64,000 nt of DNA from Branchiostoma lanceolatum (taxonomy: Eukaryota > Chordata > Leptocardii > Amphioxiformes > Branchiostomatidae). Positions 47,860-59,806 of this stretch are shown one piece after another (the first letter of the stretch is position 1; each line of letters begins with the position of its first letter). A model generated the notes under the pieces. The model was not told where the DNA came from. It saw only the letters and a list, made by a program, of their open reading frames with translations, and ran no database searches. The position numbers and the translations under genes were made by a program. The stretch spans positions 7,924,001 through 7,988,000 of the forward strand of contig NC_089739.1 in assembly GCF_035083965.1 (NCBI RefSeq), written 5' to 3'.

Positions 47860-49060
47860 AGTGCGGTAAAGTGACTCTTGTTTTGTTGGCGTTTTCTTGA
47901 AGTTTTGTTTTATTCTTTTTCGGACGCCGTCTGCACACGTGTTGATTTGCATTTGTGTAGGTGTGTGTCTGGCGTCAGCTTTTCTGTCTTTTGCACTGTG
48001 TGATTTGCATTTGATAGTGTGCGTGGGGAGGGCACTTTGTGAGGAATGGGTTTGGTACGTGGTTGAAGTATTTATCTGAGAAGGGAGGGAAACTCGTGAC
48101 AAGAATCCCATAGTGACCATGTTCGGTGTGTGCCGGCATGGCGGAGGACTGCTCGAGTGGGTCTTAGGTGTTTTGGATCATTCGTGTTTCTGACGTTGAT
48201 GTTCTTTTGATATTGAAGTTACAGTATGGCCACCGAGACCCGAGCCGTCCAGACATAATGGTCCAGACAGGAGATACCGAAGAGTGTGCAGCGGGTGCGG
48301 CGGACGCCGCCGCCGGTTTCCTCGGCTACGTTGACGCTGCTGCGGTGGGCGCCATCGGCACCACAGGGGATGCGGTTTCCACTAGCACTGGTGCCGGGGG
48401 AGCGAAGGATTCCGTCCACTCCGTTAGAGCGACAGATTTAACTAAGGTAAAGGTGTGGGTGGAGATTACGGTAAGGCGGCAGTTGTTATTTGTTGGAATT
48501 CTTGAATTTTTGGTTATTCCTTTTTTGGACGCCGTCTGCACACGTGTTGATTTGCTTTGGTGTTCGGGCGTTAGTTTTTTGCAGCTGCGTGATTTGCATT
48601 TGATATTGTGCTTTGGGAGGGCACTTTGTAAGGAACTGGTTTGGAACGGGGTTTGAAGTGACTTTGTGTTTAGAAAGGGAGGGAAACTCGTGACAAGAAT
48701 CCCATAGTGACCATGTTCGGTGTGTGCCGGCATGGCGGAGGACTGCTCGAGTGGGTCTTAGGTGTTTTGGATGTCTCACCCGTGTTTCTGACGTTGCTGT
48801 TCCTTTGGTAATGAAGTTACAGTATGGCCACCGAAAGCCGAGCCGTCCAGACAGAGGACACAGAGTGCAGTGGATGCCGCGGACGCCGCCTCCAGCTGCC
48901 TTGGCTACACTGACGCTGTTGCAGCGGGCTTCACCAGGACCAGGGACAGGGGTTGAGGGCTCCACTGGCGCCGGGGGAACGACGGCCTCCGTTTGCTCCG
49001 TTTGGGCGACAGAATCAGCAAGCCTTGCTGGCTCAGAACACTTTGCAATCGCCCGCAATG
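47860..49060. repeat. About 596-bp tandem duplication
   Basis: GAAACTCGTGACAAGAATCC, GGTGTGTGCCGGCATGGCGG and AGTTACAGTATGGCCACCGA recur with a spacing of about 596 bp (first copy about 48080-48260, second about 48676-48860). The preceding GGACGCCGTCTGCACACGTG blocks are duplicated as well. Open frames differ between copies, which argues against protein coding. Confidence 0.8.
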
Positions 49061-49660
49061 TCGTTGAGCGTTTCTGCATCCGTGGGGTTTCTCGTCAGGC
49101 TGTTTATAAATGTTTTGTTTGTATTTGCATACAGAGTCGGCGACACCGTGACACACGTCTAAGGGATGCAGGAGAAGTTCCCCAGGACGATGGTGGCATC
49201 ATCTTCACCATTAACAGTGAAAGATGGGCCAGGAGAGGAGCAGGGCAGCTGTAGCAGCAGTCACTCCGCAATAACAGCAGAAGCGGCACGCAGTGAGTAT
49301 CACTGCCGAGAGTCTTTTCCGACTCGGAGAAAGGAGATGTGCAGTTGGGTGGCTTAGGATTACATCAGTCCCGGGTACGGATTGCGCAAGTGAGCCAGCT
49401 GTAAGGAGTGGTTCAGTTTGTTTTAGCGTTTTTTCCATTTTAAGTTTGTATTATGATTATGTTGGTGACAATTGTTTAATTTGGTGCTGTTTTTAATGTT
49501 TTGCATCATGATTTCATTGAGTGTACTATGTGTTATTGTATTTTGGAAAACAGTGCTTGTACGGACTCCCGGTCGTTCGCGCTTGGTGTCACTGTTAATG
49601 TGTGAATATCAAGTTACATGGACCGGAGAGTTTCTGGTTATGGCGTGTTTTCATTTGTGA

Positions 49661-51560
49661 TGAAACGGCGCGCATGTGCGAACTTCTGATCGTTCGGGCT
49701 TGGTGTTTGCTAGCACTCTTAGTGTGCGAGCACCGGTTAGCGTTGGTCAGTCGTTCGCGTATGGCTGGTGTTTCATATTGTGAGAAACGGCGCGCATGTG
49801 CGGACTTCTGATCGTTTCGTGCTTGGTGTTTGCTAGCACTCTTAGTGTGCGAACACCGGGTAGCGTTGGTCAGTCATTCGCGTATGGCGGGTGTTTCAGT
49901 AGGGGAAAACGACGTACACATACGGGACTTCGGTCATTTGTGCTCGGGGTTTGTTACGTCTTCCATCGTGCAAACTTTGAGTAGCTTTGGCTGAGGGGAC
50001 CGTGATGGTGTGACGTGTTTTCATATTGATGAAACGGCGCGCATGTGCGAACTTCTGATCGTTTCGTGCTTGGTGTTTGCTAGCACTCTTAGTGTGCGAA
50101 CACCGGGTAGCGTTGGTCAGTCATTCGCGTATGGCGGGTGTTTCAGTAGGGGAAAACGACGTACACATACGGGACTTCGGTCATTTGTGCTCGGGGTTTG
50201 TTACGTTTTCCATCGTGCAAACTTTGAGTAGCTTTGGCTGAGGGGACCGTGATGGTGTGACGTGTTTTCATATTGATGAAACGGCGCGCATGTGCGAACT
50301 TCTGATCGTTTCGTGCTTGGTGTTTGCTAGCACTCTTAGTGTGCGAACACCGGGTAGCGTTGGTCAGTCATTCGCGTATGGCGGGTGTTTCAGTAGGGGA
50401 AAACGACGTACACATACGGGACTTCGGTCATTTGTGCTCGGGGTTTGTTACGTCTTCCATCGTGCAAACTTTGAGTAGCTTTGGCTGAGGGGACCGTGAT
50501 GGTGTGACGTGTTTTCATATTGATGAAACGGCGCGCATGTGCGAACTTCTGATCGTTTCGTGCTTGGTGTTTGCTAGCACTCTTAGTGTGCGAACACCGG
50601 GTAGCGTTGGTCAGTCATTCGCGTATGGCGGGTGTTTCAGTAGGGGAAAACGACGTACACATACGGGACTTCGGTCATTTGTGCTCGGGGTTTGTTACGT
50701 CTTCCATCGTGCAAACTTTGAGTAGCTTTGGCTGAGGGGGCCGTGATGGTGTGACGTGTTTTCAGTATTGATGAAACGTCGCGCATGTGCGAACTTCTGA
50801 TCGTTTCGTGCTTGGTGTTTGCTAGCACTTTTAGTGTGCGAGCACCGGGTAGCGTTGGTCAGTCTTTCGCGTATGGCGGGTGTTTCATATTGTGGGAGAC
50901 GGCGCGCATGTGCGAACTTCTGATCGTTTCGTTCTTGGTGTTTGCTAGCACTTTTAGTGTGCGAGCACCGGGTAGCGTTGGTCAGTCTTTCGCGCATGGC
51001 GGGTGTTTCGTACGTTGGGAAACGGCGCGCATGTGCGGACTTCTGATCGTTCGTGCTTGGTGTTTGCTAGCACTGTTGTGTGCGAACACCGAGTAGCGTT
51101 GGTCAGTCATTCGCGCAGGGCGGGTGTTTCATATGTTGGGAAACGGCGCGCATGTTCGGACTTCTGATCGTTCGTGCTTGGTGTTCGCTAGCACTGTTTG
51201 TGTGTGAACGCCGGGTAGCGTCGGTCAGTCATCGTGCATGGCGGGTGTTCTCATAGGTGTGATGAAACGGCGCGCATGTGCGAACTTCTGATCGTTCGTG
51301 CTTGGTGTTTGCTAGCACTGTGTGTGTGCGAACACCGAGTAGCGTTGGTCAGTCATTCGCGCATGGCGGCTGATTCATATGTTGGGAAACGGCGCGCATG
51401 TGCGGACTTCTGATCGTTCGTGGTTAGTGTTTGCTGGCTCTGTTTGTGTGCGAACACCGAGAAGCGTTGGTCAGACATTCGCGTTTGGCGGGTGTTTTTT
51501 ATATGTTGGGAAACGGCGCGCATTGAGGACTTCTGATCGTTCGTGTTTGGTGTTTGCTGG
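49661..51560. repeat. Satellite array with a 247-bp higher-order unit
   Basis: Four successive 247-bp units run 49783-50770; units two to four are almost identical. Each is made of two diverged halves of about 123 bp, one starting GAAACGGCGCGCATGTGCG and the other GAAAACGACGTACACATACG. On both sides are single monomers of about 120-126 bp of the first type, more diverged. Because 247 is not a multiple of three, the repeated 73-codon open frame cannot continue across units and is not a gene. Confidence 0.93.
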
Positions 51561-51779
51561 CATTCAACTCGGGTGCTTTACGTTTAGATTATGGTTACGC
51601 TACGAGATGGTGTATACAACGTGCTTGCTTTGGAATGAATAGTAGACCCATCCGCCCATCCGGATCTCGCCCATATTGTTTTGAAATGGATGTGTCATGT
51701 TGTGACATCAGGGACGGTTTTACAAAAGTATTGAAGTAATGGAAACCGGAGGTCCAGCAAAATATTTGATATCTGAAAC

Positions 51780-54450
51780 GTTTGAAACTTTTTGAAACTT
51801 TATTGACAAATACCACATCGCAGACTGGCAAGTCTGAATTGGCGAGTATTTTCACATTTGCTCGCATGAAATTGTGTGATTATATACAAATATACAAAGT
51901 TTACCAATGGTGCTATGTAAAATGACTTTTCATTTGCAACACAGAAAACGACGTGAGGACAGCTGACGTTGTAAACATTGAAACGTGACAGGATTGTATT
52001 GTTTGGTACAATGGAGTAGGGAAAACTCGGAATTGTTAAGGAGATCAGTCACTTGTTCAGCAGGGATACAAGGTACGGAATCGGAGAGTTTTTGAGTCTG
52101 TTGGTGCGGCAGAGTGGTGTGTTAAGTTTCTGTTTGTTTCTGGTGTTCCGGCCGGATATGTCCCCTCTTGTGCTCGGAGGCCAGCCCCTGAAGTTGGACT
52201 CCATCAGAGATCGTGCAAAGTTGAGACACAAGTCAGACAGAATGTGATGTGCATAGCAAGGCATTTAGAGTCGTTTAGTAGCATATGGTTGTTTAAAGTC
52301 CATTGGCATAACTGATCCAGATCAGACGGTAGGGTTGAAGGTTGTTTGAGCAGTCTTGATTGGAGCATGTTCATATCATCCACGTATGTCCATACCGGAC
52401 TAGAGGCATCAGAAGCAGCATCGTCAATCAGTACCAAGAATAATATGGGGCCTAGTAGAGTTCCCTGCGCAACTCCGCATGTCAGGTGTTCCCACTCTGA
52501 GAGAGCTCCACGGTAGCGCACGCGCTGTTTCCTGTCGGATATGAAGCTGGCCACCCACGGTATGAGTTCAGGTCGGAGTCCCATGGTTAACAGTTTCGTA
52601 ATGACGGTGTGATGGTGGACTCTATCAAAAGCTTTGGGAAACTCTTTAGCTACGAGAGTGCATACTGTAGATGGTTTGTCCGTCCCCTTGAATAGGCTGT
52701 CCACCAGGCTGACGAGTGCATGCACTGTAGACCGCCCTTTAAGGCTGCCAAATTATCGGTTGTCGAATGTAATGTCTTTCAAAATCCAAGAAAGGGCAAA
52801 GTGTTCCGCTATCTTTGAAAACTGGGAAGTCAGAGAGATGGGTCTAAGTTGATCGATCTTGGCTGGTTTGGTTTTTGGTACGGATACCACAACTGCTTGT
52901 TTCCACTGACAGGGTACTATGCCGCTTGCGAACGAGGCGTTGAGAACATGGCAGAATGGAGAGCTGATTTTACAAGCGAATTCCTTCAACAGTTTCAGTG
53001 GTATGTTATCCGGTCCCGGTGCCTTGTTTGTTTTCACTGCTAGGAGGCGCTTGTAAATGTCCCAGACTTGCAGGGTGCGCAGCTGTTGTGGGCCGGGAGA
53101 AAGGCGGGTAGTTGAGTAAAATCCAGCGCAGGAAGGGCTTTGGAGACTTCAGCAAATTTGGCATTTATGGCATTGGCAATGGTGGTGCTGTCTTCAGAGT
53201 CGAGCCCTGGGAGTGTGATTCCACAGTCAGACTTTCTCACGTTAGCCATGTTCATGATTTCTTGATACCACTGTCTTGGGTTGGCTGCCTTTAGGGATGA
53301 GACCCTGTCTGTGTAATATGTCTTCTTTGCTTTTGCCAGTGTTCTTTGTGTCAGGTTTCTGTAGAATTTCTAGACGGTCGGAGACTGTTTGTGAAAAGCC
53401 TTCTGGCGGAGGCTAATCAGCTGTTTTATCTTGGGCGTTACCCAAGGCTTGTCAGAGTTATGTACTTTGACAGACTTGGTAGGAAAGAAAGTGTTGATGG
53501 CGTTCTCAAGAGTGTTATGAAAGGCACTGGCCTTTTCTGAAACCCCCTGTGCATTATAAACTTCAGTCCACTTATGCGCCGTGATCCATTTGCCGAAGTC
53601 AAACATTCCCGTTTCATGATCACAGAGTTTACGGACCTGTTTCTTTGTACATTTGTTGTCAGTGGTTTTGGATTCAGGGATCCAAAGGACAGACGAATGG
53701 TCACCAAGGCCTACTGGAGGCAGTATAGAAGGACGCTTGTACAGGTATTTCATGTTGGTCAAGATCAGGTCGAGAATGGCGTTACCTCGGGTGTTGTCTT
53801 TTACAACTTGGGACAGGAGGCCGCCTCTGCAGATATCAGAAACATCAGTCCTATTAAAGTCTCCTAGTATTGCGAAACCACAATCTGGATACTTCGTGCG
53901 CATGTTGTCGGTGACTGCAAGTACATGGCCAGCAAAAGTGTCACGATGTGGGGAGTCAGGGGGTAGGTAGACTCCACAGACTACGATGCAGGACAGGGGT
54001 CTTGGGAGTCGTCGGGGTCTAGTCATCACAGGGCCCATACACATTCCAACTCATCCGGTACAGGGCACTCGCTGAGCTGTCTTGATGATATAGTCTGATC
54101 AACGTATACGGCAACTCCTCCGCCCCTTCGGTCCCTCCTGTGTTTAGAGAACAAGTTGTAGCCACTTACTGTTATAGCTGACTCGGGATGGTTCTCCGAT
54201 AGCCAGGTTTCCGACACGACCGCGATGTCGACCTGGTTTTGTGAGAGGGTGGCTTGAAATTCGTCGATTTTGTTGACTAAAGATCTCGGGTTGCACAGGA
54301 ACATTTGTGGGACACGGTGTTGATGACGAGTCTTCACAGTATCTGAGGACATATAAGAAAGGGTCGAAAGGCAGGGGTGAGAAGAAAGACAGGGGAGTTT
54401 GGAATGAGAAAACAAGTGTCCATACTCGTACTTCATAGTATGCAGATGGA
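51780..54450 (-). pseudogene. Decayed CR1-like non-LTR retrotransposon (LINE)
   Basis: On the minus strand, from right to left, it shows an apurinic endonuclease domain (LCNPRSLVNK, ETWL, RRGGGVAVY, ILGDFN, GLGDHSSV). A reverse transcriptase follows (NKAPGPDNIP, LRPISLTS, FDRVHHHTV, GTLLGPILF, active-site YVDDMN), then the C-terminal SPIPYLVSLLN tail. At least three frameshifts break the frame, near 54040, 53040 and 52200. The 3' end has AATAAAG followed by short GTTTCAAA repeats (51780-51800), typical of CR1-type elements. It lies between the satellite and the right end of the composite element. Confidence 0.88.
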
Positions 54451-54768
54451 ATGGTTTTGACGTCTAACAATAATTCCGATGATTGAAAGTTGGTGTGATT
54501 AAAAAACGTTGAAACATGAATAAACGTCTACTGTGTTTATTAGAAAGGGTAAGAGATAAGAAAGGGTGGTTGAAAGATTGAAGGCTATGAGGTTGGGGTA
54601 AATAGATGATGGTTGATAAGGATGGGGGTAATATATGAGAATTATCTAATGAGAAATAAAGTAACAAGATAGCATGGGAACGAGAGGAGACAAAGCGACT
54701 TCGGCATTCCCCCATAACTTAATCACACATGAAGGATGATCCAATGAGTGCGCAGTGTGGATAGGAAA

Positions 54769-55118
54769 CTATCTTCACTGCGCGCTGATTGGATGATCCT
54801 GAATCACATGATTCTCACTACCATATAAGTACAGCGGAAGTTCACCTAGTATCTGCCTCTTGTTGGATTCATCCGCAAAGCCGAGGAGCGTGGTGAGGTC
54901 GACCCAGAAAACGTTAGTGCTAGGGGTTCTCCGAGGTGGGAAACAGAAGGGTTTTTCGGCCTAGGGAAAGTCACCAGTTGACAACACACCCACCCACCCC
55001 ACCCTAGCTCACATATGTTAACAGTTTACAAGGGTCCGGCTCCGCCGCGCGACTTCGGCATTCCCCCATAACTTAATCACACATGAAGGATGATCCAATG
55101 AGTGCGCAGTGTGGATAG
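54769..55118. mobile_element. 350-bp MITE sharing both ends with the 7.4-kb element
   Basis: It begins CTATCTTCACTGCG and ends GCGCAGTGTGGATAG. GAAA lies on each side (54765-54768 and 55119-55122). Its ends match the larger neighbour almost perfectly, while its middle is unrelated to it. It is either a deletion derivative or a separate short member of one family. Confidence 0.8.
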
Positions 55119-55942
55119 GAAACTGTGTTACAGAAGCTCATCAACATAATTTACCCAAATGGTCTATTTTGTGCCAGGACCACAAGTGAAATATATATCC
55201 TGTGGAAGTAGTGTACCTTTCATTAGCATGAATCAGTGTAGAGTGACAAGTCAGTCTGTACTAGTGTCATAACGGAAAACGTTCATAAGTAAATCCTGTG
55301 CATATCTGCATATCTAAAGGGTTACAATAAGTCAGTGAGAGGATGATGTGTTAAATAAACAAATAGATAAATGAATAAATAGATATATTTTCTATCTTTT
55401 TGTAAGTAGAGTTATCCGTTCTGCTGTTATTGTTAGAAACCTCACAAGGTGGCCATGCTTTGCATGCATCTGTAATCAACTTGTGTGTATTTAGTCAAGT
55501 TTTGGATGTTGAGGTTTAGAAGCGTTACAAATAACAAAATATTTACTGTTAACTGAAATAAGGTTTGTTTTTATATCTTAAGTGACATTGTGAATGCATA
55601 CTAGTATAAGCACGAGAGAGTTCGTTTCAATGTACACTTTGGACGTTGTTCCTTTGTTAGATTTCTGGCAATAGCATTTATGACAGAATTAGATTCAGTA
55701 GATGTGTTTTTATTACCTTCTTTTCTTGTTTATGTCTAAAGTATTGAATGAAGAATACTTTTCTTTGAACTGTTTCTTTGCTTCTGCTTAAATGTCTTTT
55801 TGTATCCTCACGTCAGCTACTGGGCCTCCGGAGTTTGCCTACGATCAAATTGATTGATAGATGTCCTGACCAGTCTTCATAGTTTCTCAATAAGTCAATT
55901 ATTACAATCAGATTAATTACACTCACCTGTCTTACAGGTGTA

Positions 55943-57510
55943 TATCAACATAATTTACCCAAATGGTCGTTTTAATGTCCAGACCACGAACGAAAGATGC
56001 CTGCCCTTAAGGTAGTGTAAGGAATTCCGGGGGTGTAGGTGGGGCTGGGGTTACAAAAGGTCGTCAATAGCGCCGATAGAATTTGCATTCAATATTAAAC
56101 GTTGTATTGAGGGTAGGGCAAGAAGAGTCAGGGAAATTGTGGGGAAAATGAACTTATGATGATTAAATTGTTATATTTTGACTTTATTTCACATAATTCT
56201 GACCTAATGCGATATCGTGTTACGTGACGTCTTGCGACGCAGCCTGGCGTGACCAGACCGGCCTTGAGGGCACCGCGAAGGGCCCTAGCTTTTTGAGACA
56301 CTAAGCTCCCAGACAAAGAACTAGTGATCTCCTAAGCCATAGAACAGCTCAGCTCAGCCGTCCAAGGCTCGCACTTGTCAACCCGCCGAAGGGCTAACAC
56401 TTCTCCCAAAAGGAGGCTGTCATTTCAAGGAACGACATAACCAGAAGTTGTCACGGCAAGGGCCCGGACTAGCTCTCTCTCACTTTCGTTTGTGGTCTGA
56501 TCGTGAAGATAGTTTTGATAAATTACAGTATCCAACATCAGCAATCCGACGCCAAGAATCTCTTAACATCTCTATCAAATATGTTTTTATTATAGCAGTA
56601 AGTTACAATGTTAAACGTAACAATTATAAGATGTATTTTCCGATAGAACATACCTATATGAACAAATTACGACAGTAGCAGTGCATCCACCTTGCATTAG
56701 ACTCAGGTGTGATTAATTAGATAACCAGTCTGTTTCATTGGAATCAACACAGGCAGTTAGAATTAGCGTAACGTTTCATTGTACAACAGTTTCGACCGCG
56801 GTACATCGTAGGGGAAAGTGGAATAAACCTCATATCTTCGCCGTATGATATCAAACTTACCGACTGATGCAAGTACCAAATTCCCACCCTTACGTAACGT
56901 TATACCAATATGGCGTTATACAGCATTTTCTCATCAATCATTCAAATCAAGTCTTCATTTGTGGGAAAATGAACTTATAATGATTACATTTTGTTATATT
57001 TTGCCTTTATTTCACATAATTCTGACCTAATGCGACATCGTGTTACGTAACGTCTTGCGACACAGCCTGGCGTGGCCAGACTGGCCTTGAGGGCAACACG
57101 GAGGGCCCTAGTTTTTTGAGACACTAAGTTCCCAGACAGAGAACTAGTGATCTCCTAAACCATAGGACAGCTCAGTCGTCCAAGGCTCGCACATGCCAGC
57201 CTAGTTGGGATGGTATCTTCTCCCAAAACTGGGAGGCTGTCGTTCCAAGGAACGGCATAACTCGAAATTATCTTGCCTGAAGCCCAGAGTAGCTCTGTAG
57301 AATTTTCATTCAGTGTGATCCAACAACTGAAACGTTTGAAAAGGTACGTTTGATTCCTCCCCGATATACGCGTTAATTTATATATATTTGGATATCTTTG
57401 AAATGAAGAATACATATAATGTTTTTACGTATAACAATCATACCTGTTGTTGTCTTGCTCCGTTATATCACTTAATCAAGAGCAGACATAGCCATTTGGG
57501 TAAATTATGA
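55943..57510. mobile_element. 1.6-kb repeat with inverted ends and an internal duplication
   Basis: The left end (ATCAACATAATTTACCCAAA) is inverted at the right end (CATTTGGGTAAATTATGAT, about 57493). A further left-end copy in direct orientation lies at 55141-55200. Inside, a block of about 310 bp occurs twice (56139-56455 and 56960-57275), recognisable by CTGACCTAATGCGA, CTTGCGAC and GAACTAGTGATCTCCTAA. No coding region was recognised. Confidence 0.65.
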
Positions 57511-57574
57511 TAATATACCATTATCCATTACTGCAAATAAAGTTCTGGCCACGAACTGCAGGCTTTCAGTTGAT

Positions 57575-57870
57575 TTCACACGCAAACACATACATATTCT
57601 CTCATACACATACACGTGCACACACACACTGCTTAAGGCTGTCCGTCGTCGCCGACGATGACGTCAATTCCTGTGTGTCCTTCTGTGGCTGACCAGGCCA
57701 ATTCTGGACAGGCAAATCCTTCCGCATGTGTCGCATGTGTGTTCACCTCCTGTGTGGCAACACACACACACACTCACACACATGCATGCACACATGTACG
57801 AATACACACAGACACACACACATCACACACACACACACACATGCTCATACACACACACATGCATGCACCG
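57575..57870. repeat. (CA)n-rich microsatellite tract
   Basis: ACACAC runs mixed with ACATGC and CACAGAC, interrupted near 57630-57750 by unrelated sequence. Open frames across it are artefacts. Confidence 0.88.
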
Positions 57871-57934
57871 AATAAACCACAAAGTGATTGACTGACTATG
57901 AATATAACAAAGTATGAAAGTCTTATCTTAGCAA

Positions 57935-58740
57935 AGACGGGTATTGTAGCCTTTCCTTATAAACTATGTAAATGTGGCCCTCATTTGCATGATTTATGTC
58001 TGATAATATCTACTTAACTTCCAAGTGCTGCAAGAATGAAATCCCAATCATTTACCATTATGGAGTTATAGTATTTTTCCATTAATTATCTGAATTAGGT
58101 TTTCATTTGCATAATTGATATTCATCGATATTCCTCTCTTTCTCAGTTACCTATGTCATGTGTTTAAGAGTCCTATAATGGAATGCAACGGATTTATAAA
58201 AAAATCCTCATTAATTGTTATTTGCAAATTTGACCTCAAACTTCGAAGCTACGCTGCAGTATCTAAGGTACCTGCTAGGAGGCCCATCATCGAACTTGAC
58301 CTTTCCCTTCAAGAAACCTACCCATCTACTAAATATCATGCACAACCATCAACAGCTCCTCGAGGTATGCTGTCTACAAATATGCATACATACAGTCCGC
58401 TGCAGTACCGTAGGACAATGCCAGGTGACCCAATTTTGAACTTGGACCTCCATTTCCACAATTGCTGCGCACCCACAAGAAATCATGCAGATCTATCAGT
58501 AGTTCCTCGAGTTATATTGTCTACATACAAACACACTAACATACAAAGTCCACTGCAGTATTGTAGGAAAACGCCAGGTGGACCATTTTCGAACTTGACA
58601 CTTCGTTCTTACAACTGCTACTAACCTATCAAATATCACGAAGATCCATCAAAGGTTTCTAGAGTTATGCTCTTGACATACATAGAGACCCACTCCACAG
58701 CTGGTGTAACTGACAATATAACCTTCTCGGCGAAGGTAAC
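57935..58740 (-). repeat. Inverted copy of the large interspersed repeat family
   Basis: Three tandem blocks of about 150 bp share the motifs CTGCAGTA, AGGCCC/GGTGACC, GAACTTGAC, ATCATGCA and CCTCGAG. The sequence ends in the hairpin AACCTTCTCGGCGAAGGT at about 58718-58737. The 169-codon open frame over the blocks tracks the repeat and has no known domain. Confidence 0.7.
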
Positions 58741-59722
58741 AAGCTTGGGTTATAGGCTGAAAAAACAGGAACTATGCGGCTCCAGATGTCTTAATGAGGG
58801 ATGACTGTGGTGTGAAAGATGTCGGTTGGCTGAGGAATGAGTCCTTAGTGGCGTTGTTTTAGTGTATTTAGACGGCTAGGGTGCTCTGCCTTCCAATACC
58901 GTGCCCTAGATACAGTGATTAACAACCAACTGCCCCTACAGCCTCAAAAATGCTATGGGACTACCTTTACACTACCTACATGTACCTACTTCATAAAGAC
59001 GAACACGCTTGTCAGTTTGAACATTTAGATTTAATGTCACAGGTCCGTTGCACGTTACAGAGTCTGTACAACCATGTTAGTGGTAAACATGTACACAATA
59101 TATTATAGCAGCAAGCACCATCAAGACTCTCTTCTACAACAGTGTATACATACATCAGATATATCCAGAGAACCTGCTATGTACATGGCAGGACATGGGC
59201 TGTATCCACAACGATATGACCAAATACATCCTCCTATGCTAAGCCTAGTACTTGTCCAAAACTAGCAACAACCCTGGCGTAATGGCCTGCAATCCATCAA
59301 CATTTTAATCCACATTGTAACAGAATTTTGATCTTGCATACTTATTAACTTTTGATATAAACCTTTTGTGAAATTTTAAGGAATGTACCCGGTAAATTAG
59401 CTATAATTCATACCTTTTTGTATTTGCCAAATGCTAATAAAGTGCTTTTGAAATTTTTTAAGTCACCGGCCAATCACATCGCTGCCTACGGTCAAGAGGC
59501 CATGTCATTGGCTGGTAACTTTCCCTCCAACAAGAAGAGGGAGAGTATTTGATTGGCTGGCCAGGGCTAGCACAGCAAGGACAGATTGCAGGCCGGTATG
59601 CCAGGGCTGTTGCTTGAAATAGACAATTGGGCCTTGCTTGAGAGGATGGAAGAAATAAAGCTTGAGGGCAAACAAACAAACAAACAATACAAGATGGGTC
59701 AGGAATTGTTTTTGTTTGAGTG

Positions 59723-59806
59723 TAGCCTAGGGGCCATCCTAGTTAGCTTACCATAGTGAGGGAGTATGGAAGCCCGAGAAACTAAACTAGGACGGCACCC
59801 AGGCTA
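59723..59806. mobile_element. Foldback MITE copy 3, with perfect 9-bp target duplication
   Basis: The ends are TAGCCTAGGGGCCATCCTAG and, inverted, ...CTAGGACGGCACCCAGGCTA. The flanks are GTTTGAGTG on both sides, an exact 9-bp duplication. Same family as 21580-21660 and 38394-38493. Confidence 0.88.

Larger units (their letters stand above)
47400..54764. mobile_element. 7.4-kb composite element with terminal inverted repeats
   Basis: The left end CTATCTTCACTGCGCGCTGA is an imperfect inverse of the right end, which reads ATGAGTGCGCAGTGTGGATAG. The outer about 105 bp at the left and about 68 bp at the right are nearly identical to the ends of the 350-bp element at 54769-55118. The inside holds a tandem duplication (47860-49060), a satellite (49661-51560) and a LINE (51780-54450). 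No transposase was recognised. The short open frames near 47500-47800 and 49160-49350 match nothing I know. Confidence 0.7.

Noticed and set aside
47491-49357. Several open frames of 60-197 codons on both strands
   Set aside because: They lie in GC-rich transposon sequence with an internal tandem duplication, the frames are not conserved between the two copies, and no domain is visible.
49796-50725. Repeated 73-codon open frames suggesting a repeat protein
   Set aside because: The 247-bp period shifts the frame each unit, so they are separate chance frames in a satellite.
58115-58624. 169-codon open frame with internal repeats
   Set aside because: It follows the 150-bp modules of an interspersed repeat that is also seen in noncoding positions elsewhere in the window.
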